Under the pieces are notes generated by a model. The model worked only from the letters and a program-made list of their open reading frames with translations, was not told the origin of the DNA and searched no databases. DNA of 62,278 nt, from contig JAUCBJ010002729.1 in the NCBI GenBank assembly GCA_032718475.1, positions 1 to 62,278 of the forward strand, given 5' to 3'. A program made the position numbers and the translations under genes. The DNA is from Nemertoderma westbladi (Eukaryota > Xenacoelomorpha > Nemertodermatida > Nemertodermatidae). Of this stretch, positions 35,522 to 47,850 are shown one piece after another; within the stretch, counting starts at the first letter, position 1; every line of letters begins with the position of its first letter.

Positions 35522-36410
35522 CAATGCCGGTACATTGTTTGGTGTATTTGTTATTGTTTTTACATAATTTATAAATAAATCTATCTTCTATCTTACAATT
35601 TGACGGACAGACCGTCATACGGAAAAACAGTGATAACTCGAGAACTGAAAGAGGTCTCACTAAGCGGTTTTCAGATTTGTAATCCTCATAAAATTCTGCA
35701 CTAGATGAAATAAAGAAACAACAATTTGAAAATTTTACCTGAGGGGGGTATACCCCCCCCCCCCCCCCTCAGGTATAAGTATCAGCAATTGTTTAGTTTT
35801 TAATTAATTGTTAGCAAAAGCTTTTACTAATAAGGAAATGTTATTAAAGTCAGTTTTAGCAAATGCTTATTAGCATAGCAAAAGGTATTAGCAAAATTGC
35901 TTAATTTTTATTCAAACCACCCAGTAATTGATGTTGTGTTTATAGTAACAAGATTGTAGTCCTTGTTCCCATGGGTCTCATCATCACTATGGAATTTCTG
36001 ACAACCCGAGGATGGTTTAATTTATAAGATAATAATAAAATTCACAAAATATCCGTTAAATCCATCGATCATCCATAAATAATTCAGTAGTAGGCCTACT
36101 GTAGTAGTACAGTAGTAGTACAGTAGGCTACTGCGAGACGTCAGTTGAATGGAATAAACTTAGTCATCCAAGACGTTAATGGTAACCGAAGAACTTCTTG
36201 TGTCAACGGCGTGTTGGTTGGATGTTATTGGTCTCTAGTGATTGAACAGCAATATCGTAAGAAATAAAGTTTTAAGGGATTAATTACTTAAAGTGAAAAT
36301 CAATATCATCGCAAAACCATTTCGGATACTAAAATTAAAAATTTTCAATATTATTCATTCAAGCAGATTCTGCCTGCCCCCCCCCCCCCCCCCCCCCCTC
36401 CCCCCCATAA

Positions 36411-36438
36411 GGACCAAATCTGCTAGCGGATTTGGTCC
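36411..36438. repeat. 10-bp-stem hairpin beside a C22 tract
   Basis: GGACCAAATC-tgctagcg-GATTTGGTCC, a perfect stem, 12 bp after a run of 22 C (36377-36398). Confidence 0.85.
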
Positions 36439-36495
36439 ATAGGCCCTACAATGTAATCCGTATTACAGTATTGTTAATTATACAGTAGACAGTAG

Positions 36496-36722
36496 GTAGG
36501 CCTATTGTTTTGGTTAGAAAAACCCGACTGTGCAACCTGCTTCTTTCACTCAATTGGTTATTATAGAGAAGCATTTATTGTTTTGGTTAGAAAAACCTGA
36601 AATTGTTAAAAAAAACACTTTCCCTCAACTGGGTAATCGTTTATTGTTTTGGTTATAAAATCTTGCCTGTGTAACTCACTACTTTGACTCAATTGGTAAT
36701 GTTATAGCCTATGTTTATTGTG
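36496..36722. repeat. Degenerate tandem repeat, about 75-85 bp x 3
   Basis: Three diverged copies start with TTGTTTTGGTTAGAAAAACC (or ...GGTTATAAAATC) and end in CTCAATTGGTTA or CTCAACTGGGTA. A similar stretch (TTGCTTTGGTTATAATAACC) occurs at 46889. Confidence 0.7.
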
Positions 36723-37289
36723 TTTATTTATTATTATTGGTAAAATTAATTAGTTGACTTACACCGGTAACTGTAGGTTACTGGTACACACTACTGTACA
36801 CAGTTAGAGCCTGACTGTGTTTTGTAAATCTCTCGAAAGCGATAATATATTTACGGGGGACATTGTCTGCAAGATAACTTCCTCCCTTAATCTACAAGGG
36901 GACAATATCCGGCTGAGGGGACAGCTTCCGCCGTTAAGCCTACACCGGGTGACACAGTTAATAGGAGTTAATTACAACTACATCAACCTAAACGGATGAA
37001 GAGATGAAATGAAATGGAAACTAGTAGCGGGGAGCCACGAGGTTGGCGGATCCTTAGCGAACTGACACTATTACGGGACTGCGTCAATTATGACAAATAG
37101 TCGTTGTTACCATTTTGATATGCTAATGACTTTGTCGGATTTACAGCCGTCCAGTTAAAATTTTGTAGGCATCAACAAGACCAAAATTGGAGATTTTTTA
37201 GATACTTTCAGACACCATCAGTACAACAGTTTACCTCTAGAAGTTCCCGCTACATGTATAAACGCCCATGAGCCACCCATTTATTTGTT

Positions 37290-38100
37290 TTTAATCAGTC
37301 CAAGCTGAAACTTGGAAGATTTGTACTAGACCATTAGCTGTTTCATTCAAAGGAGGCTAATCCGTATGCAGTTCTCTATTACGTCTATTATTATCTGTTT
37401 AAGCTGAAACCTGTCAGGTGCACTATGTGCTAGAACACATCCTGTGACTTTGTGGGGTCGGTAATCGGTCTGCAGCTCTCCAGTCTGCCGCTAGAGGGCG
37501 GAATGTATGAAAGTGATAACCTTCCCGATTTCCTTGATCATGATCTGTTTGAGTTGAATCTTGGAATATATGTACTTTACCACATTTTGCCTCTTCGTGA
37601 AATCCCTGAAAGTAAAAACCTTCCACGGCTTCCTTGATTTTATTCCGTTTAAGCTGAAACTCGCCATATTTGTACTAGAAAACTGGCTGCTTCTTTGTGA
37701 GACGGCGCTCCATCTCAATTCTACAGATTGTCGCTAAGGGTCGAAATATCTGGTCGATCTTCTCTCATTTCCTTATTTGTTATCCATTCAAGCTGAAACT
37801 CTCCGGTATACCTCCGGTACGGCTAGACGGCAGACCATTCATAGGCTGCGTCTTTGTTGGGACGGTGATGCCTCGACAGTTCTCCAGTCTACCGCTAGTG
37901 GGCTGAAATGAAAACCCTCAGCCATTTCGTATTATTGTGTATAATACTATCTTGCTCATTGACACCTTGGACATATATATTCTACTTTGTCAGGGCCTCT
38001 ATCGACTGCAGTTACCCAGTCTGTCACTAGGTGCTAAAGTGATTACGGGGCATCTGCATAATTCTTGCTTATAATTTCTTCGAGTTGACACTTAACTTAA
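37290..38100. repeat. Old, diverged tandem repeat, about 5-6 copies
   Basis: Recurring blocks AAGCTGAAAC (37303, 37399, 37650, 37789, and weaker GAGTTGAATC/GAGTTGACAC at 37551 and 38082) alternate with CTCCAGTCTGCCGCTAGAGG-like blocks (37477, 37719, 37881, 38014). The irregular 95-240-bp spacing suggests an ancient tandem array. Small ORFs here are not convincing genes. Confidence 0.65.
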
Positions 38101-38812
38101 GTTAATGTCACGTGATGCGCGAAGGCCACTTCGTGTAGAATATATGCAGCTTAAATGCAGCAGGCCGATTACAGTAGTGGCAGTGGTAGTACTAATATAT
38201 GGAGACGTTCACACAGGCCTACAGTTATCCTATGCACTACTGTTAACAGTCCTATGATCTATCTATCTTACGTGGACGTTTAAAGCTGTTATATCTAGCA
38301 TTGACGCGCAAACAGAAATAACTAATATATATGGTTATTTTTGTCAGTTGTTTACATAAGAAATAACTCAATTACTTTACTTTATCAGGTATTAAGTAGT
38401 CCTACAAAGTACGAGTATCAAAAAATAATAACATTGTTATAATGGAACCAGCTCTATTATTGTGAAGCACGTGAAGCGTCTGATTGGCTGGAGATCACAG
38501 ATATGCAGCCAACCGGATCCCGGGAATTCAGCACTACATCAACAGTACCTGGGATATGGGATTCCGGCCTGTTAAGTTTTCCAATGAGAAATGGTACAGT
38601 GTAATAATATATGTTAGATATTACATTATTATTATTATTTCTTATTAGAAATAAGTTATTGGTTATTGCAATGGAAAGCAGACGACGCCAAAATAGCAAA
38701 CAATAAAATTTCAGAATAATATTAAAAAACCTTAATCGGTTCGCCTATCTGTTTCAATGTTTGAACAATATCTCAGTTACGGCTCTGTTAAAATGTTGGT
38801 ATGTGGACCTTC

Positions 38813-40900
38813 TTGACCTACTATACTGTAGATACGAACCGCCTAGCTGCTGTAAAGCCCCTAAATTTAGTGGGCCAGTTATTTCTCTTAGATAGAATCC
38901 CTGAAATAATATGTCTAGCAAGTCGAAAGAACTTGGCCGTAACTAAAATTATGTCCTCTTCCAGATGAAACAAATGAAAATGTAATACCCCAGTTGTTTT
39001 CGAGGTATGAGGAGTTTTTGGCACCCATCTCATATCAACACCTTTCGGAATTGATAAAATTACTCAAAATACATCACCCTCAGAAGAAAGCGAAATTAGA
39101 ATAAAATCTTCATTGTTTGTTTTAATAAACAATCTAAACTAAATTACTAAATAACTAAGAAACTAAACTAATTACAAGTAGCTCGAAATTTTCAAATAGC
39201 CAAAAGTGGTCATTTGGCTGTATAGCTTGGCTACTGAGGTTTTAAAATGTGCTGATTTCATCGGCAAGGTTTATAAAATTGTGCTAATTTCAAAAGTGGC
39301 CAATTTGTCAGTCGAAAATTCTAAGTGCCAGCCTGTGCACTTCTATTTCAGTACTGCAGTACCCAGAGTACTGCAGTAGTGAACTGGTCCGGTAATGTAG
39401 TGTATTATTCTGTATGTGGTATGTGCATTGCACTGCTGCACTCGCACTGTACATACCGCGTCACTTGAACGTTAGGCATTCCATTACTGCTGACTGCATT
39501 ATGTTTACAGCATAATACAGTATCTTACCTGTATTAATTTGACTATTTATTATCACCTCTCTCTACACGGGCTGACAGCCACGGGGGCCTAATCTTGGTC
39601 TGGACATAGTATCTAAATCTGTATGCAGGTCGTAGCAGTTATAGTTGGAAAGTGCTGTGTGTATGGATGCCGCTCGCGCGCTCGTTCTACAGTGGCACTT
39701 ACTTAGTTCGACTCATCAGGGGTCTTCTACAGAACTGATGACACCAGGGCCTTCCACTAATATGGTTGTTCTACGGCGGCCATCTTTATCAAAAGATGTT
39801 GTTCATGTTCAACGATTCACCCGGGATCTGTTCCGACTTCAGTGTGCAGATTGCCTCAAACTCCTCGAAAACCGCCATTGAAATGAATAATACCAAATTC
39901 ATCAAGGAGAGTAAAATTTTTTTTATCTGATGTAGAGATGAAGCTACTGCTGGACTTGGGGTTGGGGGGGGGGCCGGTTATTCTTTAAGAACCATGACGC
40001 TACGTTTATTCTCCTGCCTAAACCAGCGGCACTCCTATCTGAATCCCCCGAGGACATATCGGCCCTTTCTCAAGTAAGACAATTGACCACCTTAACAATG
40101 TTCGCTTCTTAGATTTAATTATTTAGGGGAATTTTTATTAACTGCAATAATTATTGATATGTAATGGAGTATGGTTACTACCTAACTACACCATTTCCTA
40201 GAAAATAGTGTCGTTTAAAATGATGGAGAAACTGATCTGATACTTTATATTGCTCTACTCTAACTCTACTATGTGTTTGATGCGGAATTAAGAGATTCAT
40301 ATTAAGTTACTAGTTACTACCGTAATCCTGAGTTACCGAACCCTATCTGGCCCGGGTTATTTTACTACAGTACTTATTTGGCCCAGCGCCGGGGGGGGGG
40401 GGGGGGGGTGGGGTGGGGGGTGATGATTTGATGATGATGATGATTTTGATGGAATAAGGGTTTATCATTAAATTTATTAATTACATTAAATTTGTGTTAC
40501 TTGTATTTTTCGTGCCGCACATTGGCACGTATCCAAAAAAGCCGTAATCAACAAGGTAGGATATTTTTCAGTGTCATATTCGTGATCAGCATCTCAAAAA
40601 ACCTATGTAGTGCAGTACAGTAATCACTGAGCCAAATGGTATACCGTCAGGCTCACATACAGACGGGCAGGGCCTAAACAGGCTGGCGTCTATTAAAAAC
40701 AAGTAAAATCGAAAACTACTGGAGCTATTCAATTTTGTTTTGTTTCATCTGAAAAAGGACCTAATTTTAGTTAGGGACAAGAACTTTCGACGCGCTAGAC
40801 ATATTGTTTCAGGGATTCTATCTAAGAGAAATAACTGGCCCACTAAATTTAGGGGCTTTGCAGCAGCTTGGCGGGTCGTATCTACAGGAGGTCATGTGTG
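38813..40900. mobile_element. Inverted repeat pair of about 210 bp, 2.1 kb apart (candidate TIR element)
   Basis: The sequence 38813-39015 (read on the minus strand) and 40690-40900 (plus strand) are related along their length. Shared words are TCGAAAAC.ACTGG, TTTGTTTCATCTG, AATTTTAGTTA, CAGGGATTCTATCTAAGAGA and CCCACTAAATTTAGGGGCTT, ending at CTGTAGATACGA / TCGTATCTACAG. The interior has no recognisable gene. Small ORFs in both arms are similar to each other only because the DNA is. It could be a TIR transposon or two dispersed repeats. Confidence 0.55.
39020..40690. other. Interior of the inverted-repeat pair, no gene
   Basis: The ORF at 39645-39881 has no recognisable domain. A G18 tract lies at 40391-40408 followed by GATGATGATGATG. 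Confidence 0.5.
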
Positions 40901-40942
40901 GTCTGATATGGGGAGAAAGTAGGCCTACTGAGTCCCCCTGTA

Positions 40943-41090
40943 AACACTATACTGTACTGTAAACACTAACACTACTGTACTGTAGACACTATACTGAACT
41001 GTAGACACTATACTGTACTGTAAACACTATACTGTACTGTAGACACTATACTGTACTGTAGACACTATACTGCACTGTAAACACTAGGCC
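40943..41090. repeat. 19-bp tandem repeat, about 8 copies
   Basis: Unit ACTATACTGTACTGTAGAC, with AAAC/AGAC and GAACTG/GTACTG variants. Confidence 0.85.
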
Positions 41091-42471
41091 TATACTGTAC
41101 AGTAGGTTGTAAATTATTAATAATATAAAATGGGCCGGTTCGTTATGAATGAGCTAATAGGAAACCAATAAGGCTGTAAGTACATAGGGTGTACTATGAT
41201 TGACATATGTGGTCACCATGTGTTAACATTAGTAATGAAGCAATGCTACCATTGGTTATATGCAGGCTACTGCTATTCTACTGTAGTGTATAATTGTATA
41301 TGCCTGCAGTACAGTATGTAGCCATCAGAGATTAAATGTTCGTGTTAGAATCTACACGTTCGTGGGGCTAACGCGCAGGACGAGGCTTAGTTATCAGATA
41401 CAGATTAAAATTGAGCAATTCTATCCCAAAATCGGTACTTAAGAAATTTAAATAAATAAATAAGAAATTTAACCAAACCGCCTATAAGAATAAATCAAAG
41501 AAGATAGGAAAGTCCCCCCCCCCCCTTGCTTCAACCGCCCTCTTAATCTGCACCACCCCAACAACCGCTAAGGACCACAGAGGATTAATGAAAGGCAGAG
41601 GTATTAACAGTAAATTAGTGTTTTAAAAGAAATATATTTTTAGGTGTGGATGCAACCCAATTTGTAAAAATTATTAAAACTTACCTTATGCCGATAGCAA
41701 TGATACTAAAATATTAATTCATCATGTCAACACCTCAAATAAATTATTTAACTAATTATTCTAAAGAATCAGGATGAAATACTCAGGCAATCATTTTGCG
41801 AGATAATAATAAGCAAGCTGGCTTTGGTATGGCACCTTACACTAGTAGTGCCTGCTTTGCCTATAGTCTGCTTCAGGGGTCTAACACATATCCTTGACGA
41901 GCCACTCGTTGGACCGACAGCAGGTTCCCTGAGCGAAACCAGAAGGCACGTAGGAATGGAGGTAAGCATTTCTACTAGAGAGCGCCTGTGGAATCGTATA
42001 AGGATCTTCCGAGCATCTCACCCACTCGTCGAAAGATATCCCTCTGGTGTCCTTTGCCAGAGGAGTTCCCTTACAATTTCATCGATATTTGGCTGAGTTA
42101 TGAACGTTTAAAATTGAACACGACAGAACGACAGATACACCTATTGGTACTGTTAGTGGTACCTGTATGCTAAGCTCGCTTACTTTCATCGCTCGCCCCA
42201 CACAGAAACGCAACTGTATTGTGATGTGAGGGCAGTGATAATACAAAAAGGGCTGTGAAAATAATAAGCATACTCCTGTAGTCATATTTATTTTATATTT
42301 ATTTTTTTTTTTTTTTTTTATATTATTAATAGCTAGGAACGATATTAGGCATGCATATAAATCTATATTAGCCATTAAAAAGCAAAAAGCGTACAACGTA
42401 GGCCTACTATTAATAATTATTGAGATCCAATTGACCAATGGTTAAAAGAGATACTGTAGTTTATTGCTATC
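41091..42471. other. No gene supported
   Basis: Mixed AT-rich sequence. A GC-balanced stretch at 41815-42130 gives short ORFs on both strands without recognisable domains; it may be a repeat fragment. Confidence 0.5.
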
Positions 42472-42714
42472 GTATTGGCTACGAATTAAAGTCATCCCAA
42501 AATTGATGAAAATTTCACCAAAAAAGATTATTTTACACCAAATTAAATTATGTGACCCCAAAAAAATTATTCAATACGAAATAAAATAAAGTCACCCCAA
42601 ATAAAATTATTCAATCACCAAAACAAATTTTTCAACACCAAAAACAATTATTCAACACCAAAAAAATAATTCAATACCAAAATAAATAAATGCTCCCCAA
42701 AACCAATTATTAGC

Positions 42715-42955
42715 ACCAAAATAAATGACAAAACCCCCAAAATAATTACAAATTTTCCCAAAACAATTACATATTCGCCCAAAATAAATGCATTTTCCCC
42801 CAAAACAAATACATTTTCCCCCAAACCAAATACATTTTCCCCCAAAACAAATACATTTTTCCCTAAAACAAATACATTTTCGCCCAAAAAAAATACATTT
42901 TCGCCCAAAATAAATACATTTTCCCCCAAAACAAATACATTATCCCCCAAAAATT
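42715..42955. repeat. 21-bp subterminal tandem repeat of the fold-back element
   Basis: About 11 copies of TTTTCCCCCAAAACAAATACA, with degenerate relatives to the left. The reverse-strand frame reads NVFVLGE repeats, an artefact of the 7-codon period. Confidence 0.85.
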
Positions 42956-43137
42956 TTTGAGAATAATCAGCTGTTATTTGCGTCGAATTTCCACTGGAGG
43001 GGGATGAATTTTTATTGCGTCAAGTTTCGCCCCCCCCCCCCCCCCCTCCCCACCCCTATCTGAAAACTTCTGTACTGCCGTAATACTGAAACCTAATAAC
43101 AGAATAAGTAATAGCCATAGGTAATAATAGATAGGCA

Positions 43138-43782
43138 ATAGGCGTATCGGTACGAATACTGAAACTGAAGTAGGCCTAATACTGTAGGTATATCGGTACG
43201 AATACAGAAACTGAAGTAGGCCTATTACTGTAGGTATATCGGTACGAATACTGAAACTGAAGTAGGCCTATTACTGTAGGTATATCGGTACGAATACTGA
43301 AACTGAAGTAGGCCTATTACTGTAGGTATATCGGTACGAATACTGAAACTGAAGTAGGCCTATTACTGTAGGTATATCGGTACGAATACTGAAACTGAAG
43401 TAGGCCTAATACTGTAGGTATATCGGTACGAATACAGAAACTGAAGTAGGCCTAATACTGTAGGTATATCGGTACGAATACTGAAACTGAAGTAGGCCTA
43501 ATACTGTAGGCCTATCGGTACGAATACTGAAACTGAAGTAGGCCTATTACTGTAGGTATATCGGTACGAATACTGAAACTGAAGTAGGGCTATTACTGTA
43601 GGTATATCGGTACGAATACTGAAACTGAAGTAGGGCTATTACTGTAGGTATATCGGTACGAATACTGAAACTGAAGTAGGCCTATTACTGTAGGTATATC
43701 GGTACGAAACCTACAGTAATAACAGAATACGTTGTTCTGAAGGCAATAGGCCTATCGGTACGAATACTGTAACTGAAGCTTG
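43138..43782. repeat. 46-bp minisatellite, about 13 copies
   Basis: Tandem unit GGTATATCGGTACGAATACT-GAAACTGAAGTAGGCCTATT-ACTGTA, nearly identical between copies, then a break and a partial copy at 43749-43782. It forms the centre of the fold-back element 42478-44147. Confidence 0.93.
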
Positions 43783-44699
43783 ACAACTGGCCAAAGCGTA
43801 GTTAATATAAAATATTTTGTGCTGGAATAATTTATTTTGGTTGACAAGTAATTATTTTTGGGGGATGAATAATTGGTTTTGGGGTTAGAATAATTGTTTT
43901 TGGTGGTAGAATAATTGTTTTTGGGGGATGAATAATTGTTTTTGGGGGATTAATAACTGTTTTTGGGGAATCAATAATTTTTTTGGGGGGATGAATAATT
44001 GTTTTTGGGGGATGAATAATTGTATTTGGTGAGAAGGATATTCAAAATTGGGGGATGCGAATTGGTGCTACAAAAAAATATTTTTGGTGCAAAATAATTT
44101 ATTTTGGTGTTAAATCATCTAATTTGGGGTGGCATTCAATTAGTGGCGTATTGTATATTTTATTGTATGCATGAATTATTCAATTAATATCCCCCCCCTC
44201 CCCATAAATGAATGCATTTTTATAATTATTACTATAATAGGAGCTCGATTCCGTGAGAGTTGGATTTATTTCTGGTATTTATGATACATTTTTTACATTT
44301 AAGGCGTATTATTAAGGTCATACATAAATCATGTTTGTCATGTTTTATAGTTTATTAATATGACGTAATCGTTCAGTATCACTGAGCTATTACAGTATTA
44401 ATTCTTACTGTATTAATGAACTACAGTACAAACACACAAATGACAAATAATTCAGTGAATTATCACCCTAAAACTACACCATATACATTATCTATTGCTT
44501 TACTTTTGCAAACTGCATTGGCTTTCACTGTTGTAACTACTGTACATATTTATAAGTTAGTTGTAAATCAAGTTTAAGTTTAGGACCATCTATTATGGCT
44601 ATATACTGTACATTATTTTGCTCTCATTTTATACACAGCTAGCTAGACTTCTGTTTACCGGGGCGGTATTGCCTTTACAATTTTCCAACTATTTTTTTA

Positions 44700-45415
44700 C
44701 TAATACAGATATACACAGACAGAGACCAGACAGAGGATCAGACAGGCAGAGGTCAGACAGACATGCAAAGGTCAGGCAAACATACATGTTAGACGTGTCG
44801 TGGATATAGACCTACAGGCAAAGGACAGACAGGCAGAGGTCAGGCAGCTCGCAGACATAGGTTAGACAGACAAAGGGCAGGCAGACTAAGATAAGGCAGA
44901 CAGACAAATGTTAGACATGCAGAGGATAGACAAGACAGGAAAAGGACAGACAGGCAGGCGTCAGACAGAGAGGGGATTGGTAGATAAACAGATAGCTAGA
45001 CAGTGGTAAAGACATGCAGCGGACATACGTGCAGAAGATAGGCAGGCAGATCACATGCAGTCATAGACTGATACATCCCAGGTCGGACAGAAAGGGGACA
45101 GACAGGAAAATCATAGAGAGGCTATTAAGGAAAAGGATAGAGAGGATAGACTGAGAGAAAATGGATAGGCAGGCAGAAGGCGGACAGTAAGACATACAGA
45201 AGACAGGAAGACAAAATCTCATACATACAGGCAGAAGACAGACAAGCAGAACTCAAACAGAAAGAGGACAGACAGGCGAAAGTCAGACAGAGATAGGATG
45301 GACAAAAATGAGGTCAGGCAGAGGAAGGACATACAGACTAAGGTCAGGCAAACAGGTCAGACAAACAGATGATAAACAGGCAGAGGTCAGACAGACAAAG
45401 TGTGATCTTAATACA
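44700..45415 (+). repeat. Purine-rich GACA/CAGA degenerate repeat
   Basis: About 700 bp made almost wholly of AGACAGACAGGCAGAGGTCA-like words with strong purine bias on the plus strand. It is a decayed tetranucleotide array (GACA/GGCA). Confidence 0.85.
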
Positions 45416-46654
45416 CCTCAGGCCTAGGGATTTTTCGTATACATTAACAATTAAGTTAAAAAATTAAACTTCGTTCTAATTGTTTAATAACAAAGTATAA
45501 ATCATGATATTATCATATTTTGTACGGATTTATAACAGAAGGGGGCGCTACATAATGGTGAATTATATACAATATCCAATCAACATCATCCACAATATAT
45601 CCAAAATCCATTGACAATCAATATATATAATGTTAATAAGAAAAATTCAGTTCAGGGCTAGCTATTTTCAGCTGTATTACATTTGTTGCTTTGTATCTTT
45701 AATTTGTTTAGGGTGACTTTGGTAGGTAATGTTGTTGTCATTAATAAATGATAAATGATAGGCATCAACGAATTCTAACAGGATTATTAAGATTATATTT
45801 AAAACCTATACGAATTTATACCGGTCCGGTACATTTGGGAAGATAGAGATTGGCCTAGAACACATTTACAGTACGCTCATTTTCTGTATTTGTTTATTAT
45901 TTTATTAATTAATCAATAAATGTCTGTGTTATTAATAAGAAGGGTTATATAAAACGCTTCATGGCTGTAAGGGGAATTCAGAAATACTAATAGCCTACTT
46001 TTTTTCGACTGTTTTTCGAAAAGTGAAAACGTGGTTTTTTCCCATGGGAGATCTTTCATTTGATTGAAATGAAAATTGTGTATTTATTTATTTATTTCTT
46101 TATTTACCGCAGGCAACATATGGAAAATATAATATTATATTATAATCGCACAATCAGCCCATATCGTCTACCTACGCTACAGCACAATAATTAAGTATGT
46201 AATTGATTATGTATGTATGTACTTAGTAATACTAATAATTCGCTAAATCTGTCTATCAGACTGACATGACATACATTACATGAGGGGGACTCTTGCGCAT
46301 TCGCATTATGACTAATTAAATTCTGAGAGATATAATACTGTATTTTTCTGATAGAGGCGTGAATAAATATCTGATAAATGGGATCATTTAAATAATGTGT
46401 CATTTATTTCTGATAATAAAAGTTAAAAGATACTGTACAATCTACCAGTTTATTCTATTACCATCGCCTATTAATATCGTGTTACCCGTATCTTATAGTT
46501 CACTTTTATTCAGGGTTTTATTTTCGTAGGCATACAATCATTCTATCTAAAATCTCTCAATATTGTTTGTTTCTGTATAATTATTTATTCTAAAATAATA
46601 TATTTAGATACAATAAATAAATAAAAAATTATGATATACATTTATATTTGTTAT
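45416..46654. other. No gene supported
   Basis: AT-rich intergenic sequence with TTTATTTATTTATTTC at 46079-46095 and only short ORFs. Confidence 0.6.
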
Positions 46655-46830
46655 TGAAGGCGTCCTTAGGGACTATTACAGCCTTATCAGGGCGCCTGCA
46701 TTATTTTTTTCCCCAGCAAAGCCATAAGGTTCCCATTATACCGCTGGGTTGGCGTAGGCGTAAGCACTAATGTCTAAAGTGTCTTGCCTAGGGAAACAAC
46801 GAATGGTGCGAAATTTCCACTAAATATACG
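46655..46830 (+). mobile_element. SINE-like remnant with conserved core
   Basis: Contains CTAAAGTGTCTTGCCTAGGGAAACAACG, similar to the AAGTG.CTTGCCCAAGG.CACAACG core I know from several animal SINEs, after a GC-rich stretch (GGCGTCCTTAGGGACTATTA, GGGCGCCTGC). No intact tRNA head seen. Tentative. Confidence 0.35.
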
Positions 46831-46924
46831 GTTCAGACATTTCTATTATATCTATTAAACTCTAACGTGTTCTATTGATTCTAGTTTATTGCTTTGGTTA
46901 TAATAACCTGCATGATGATTATTC

Positions 46925-47850
46925 AGTTTTCTAGTATAGATGACACCAACTTCTTGCAAGCAGACTTAAACCGGCTTGTTGAAGGGGCAAACAAATGGCA
47001 TTTATAGTTGAATTTTTCGAAGTGTAAAGTACTTCACCTTGGTCGTAGAAATCCATAAACGCCATACTACATGTCTAACACAGTTCTGGATGCAGTATGC
47101 GAAGAGAAAGACCTCGGTGTTACTTTTAGTTCCAATATGTGTTCATTGTTCTAATATTGCTGCTCATGCGACACGTATTCTTAACTTAGTAAAACACACA
47201 TTCACGTTTATGGAACCGATAATGTTTACTAAGTTATATAAGTCCATAAGTCTCGTCCGCTACTCGAATATGGTACAGTTGTATGGTCAGGGTCACCGTA
47301 TCTTCAAAAGGATATCGAGCACATAGAACGAGTGCAACACCGCGCAACCCGTATGGGACCTTCACTACAGCATCTATCATATGAGGAGCATCTTCGTTCA
47401 CTTAAAATACCGACACTGATTTACAGACGAGCTAGAGCGGATATGATATCAACATACAAGTTTGTTCACAAACTTGCTAACGTAGACTATAGTAACTTTT
47501 TTGAACTCTGAAGCCAGCGTCACTCATATTCGACAAGAGGTTCATCACTGACATTGTACAAACGAAACACCGCGGGTCAACATTTGTTCCACACTAACAG
47601 TTTTGCGTCTCGTGTGATAAACTTTGGAATGTGTTGGATGAGAATGTTGTTAATGCTCGAGATTTTCATGGTAATCCTAGTGTAAACTTATTTAAAAATC
47701 GTCTTGATTGTGCCATGAAGTCCAAAATGAATATTTATAGTGATATACAGTACCAGTTAGACAAGTTGCCACTGCCCAGTTTACATTCCATCGGTACTTA
47801 TATTAAATTTTACTTTTTTATCATTGTAATTACAATTTTTACCTAATTAC
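46925..47850 (+). pseudogene. L2/CR1-like LINE reverse transcriptase C-terminal fragment
   Basis: Translation with several frameshifts reads DDTNFLQADLNRLVEGANKW, CKVLHLGRRNP, EEKDLGVTFSSNM, EYGTVVWSGSPYLQKDIEHI, ERVQHRATRM, SLKIPTLIYRRARADMISTY, STRGSSLTLYKRN and SFASRVI.F....LDENVVNARD, ending NLFKNRLDCAMKS. This is the standard C-terminus of L2/CR1-type LINEs. AT-rich 3' UTR-like sequence follows to a TAAACTAAACTAAACT tail near 48310. Dead copy. Confidence 0.85.

Larger units (their letters stand above)
34412..35777. other. 1.3-kb segment flanked by GGGGGTATACCCCC direct repeats
   Basis: GGGGGTATACCCCCCCCC occurs at 34414-34432 and, longer and within a CCTGAG...CTCAGG palindrome, at 35738-35774. 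Between lie AT-rich sequence with no supported gene, a 32-bp-arm palindrome (35194-35275) and a LINE 3' tail (35457-35521). I see no coding sequence here. Confidence 0.5.
31160..35923. mobile_element. Possible large TIR element, or two inverted small elements
   Basis: TGGGTGGTTTGAATATAAAT at 31160 is mirrored by ATTTTTATTCAAACCACCCA ending at 35923. Both ends are followed inward by 150-180 bp rich in the palindromic words TAGCAAATGCTAA, GCAATTGC and AGCAAAAGCT. No transposase is visible between them. I cannot tell one 4.8-kb element from two short copies in opposite orientation. Confidence 0.45.
42478..44147. mobile_element. Fold-back DNA transposon with 6-bp target duplication
   Basis: Ends GCTACGAATTAAAGTCATCC (42478) and the inverted GGTGGCATTCAATTAGTGGC (ending 44147) are related terminal inverted repeats. 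Both sides are flanked by GTATTG (42472-42477 and 44148-44153). The arms are made of interspersed CCAAAA..AATTATTCAACACC (left) or GGTG..TTTTTGGGGGATGAATAATT (right) repeats, several hundred bases each. The centre holds a C17 tract and the 46-bp minisatellite. No transposase. The architecture resembles Foldback-type elements; the superfamily is not assigned. Confidence 0.75.

Noticed and set aside
39645-39881. Possible small protein of 78 residues
   Set aside because: No recognisable motif and no splice context; it lies between inverted repeat arms, so support is too weak.
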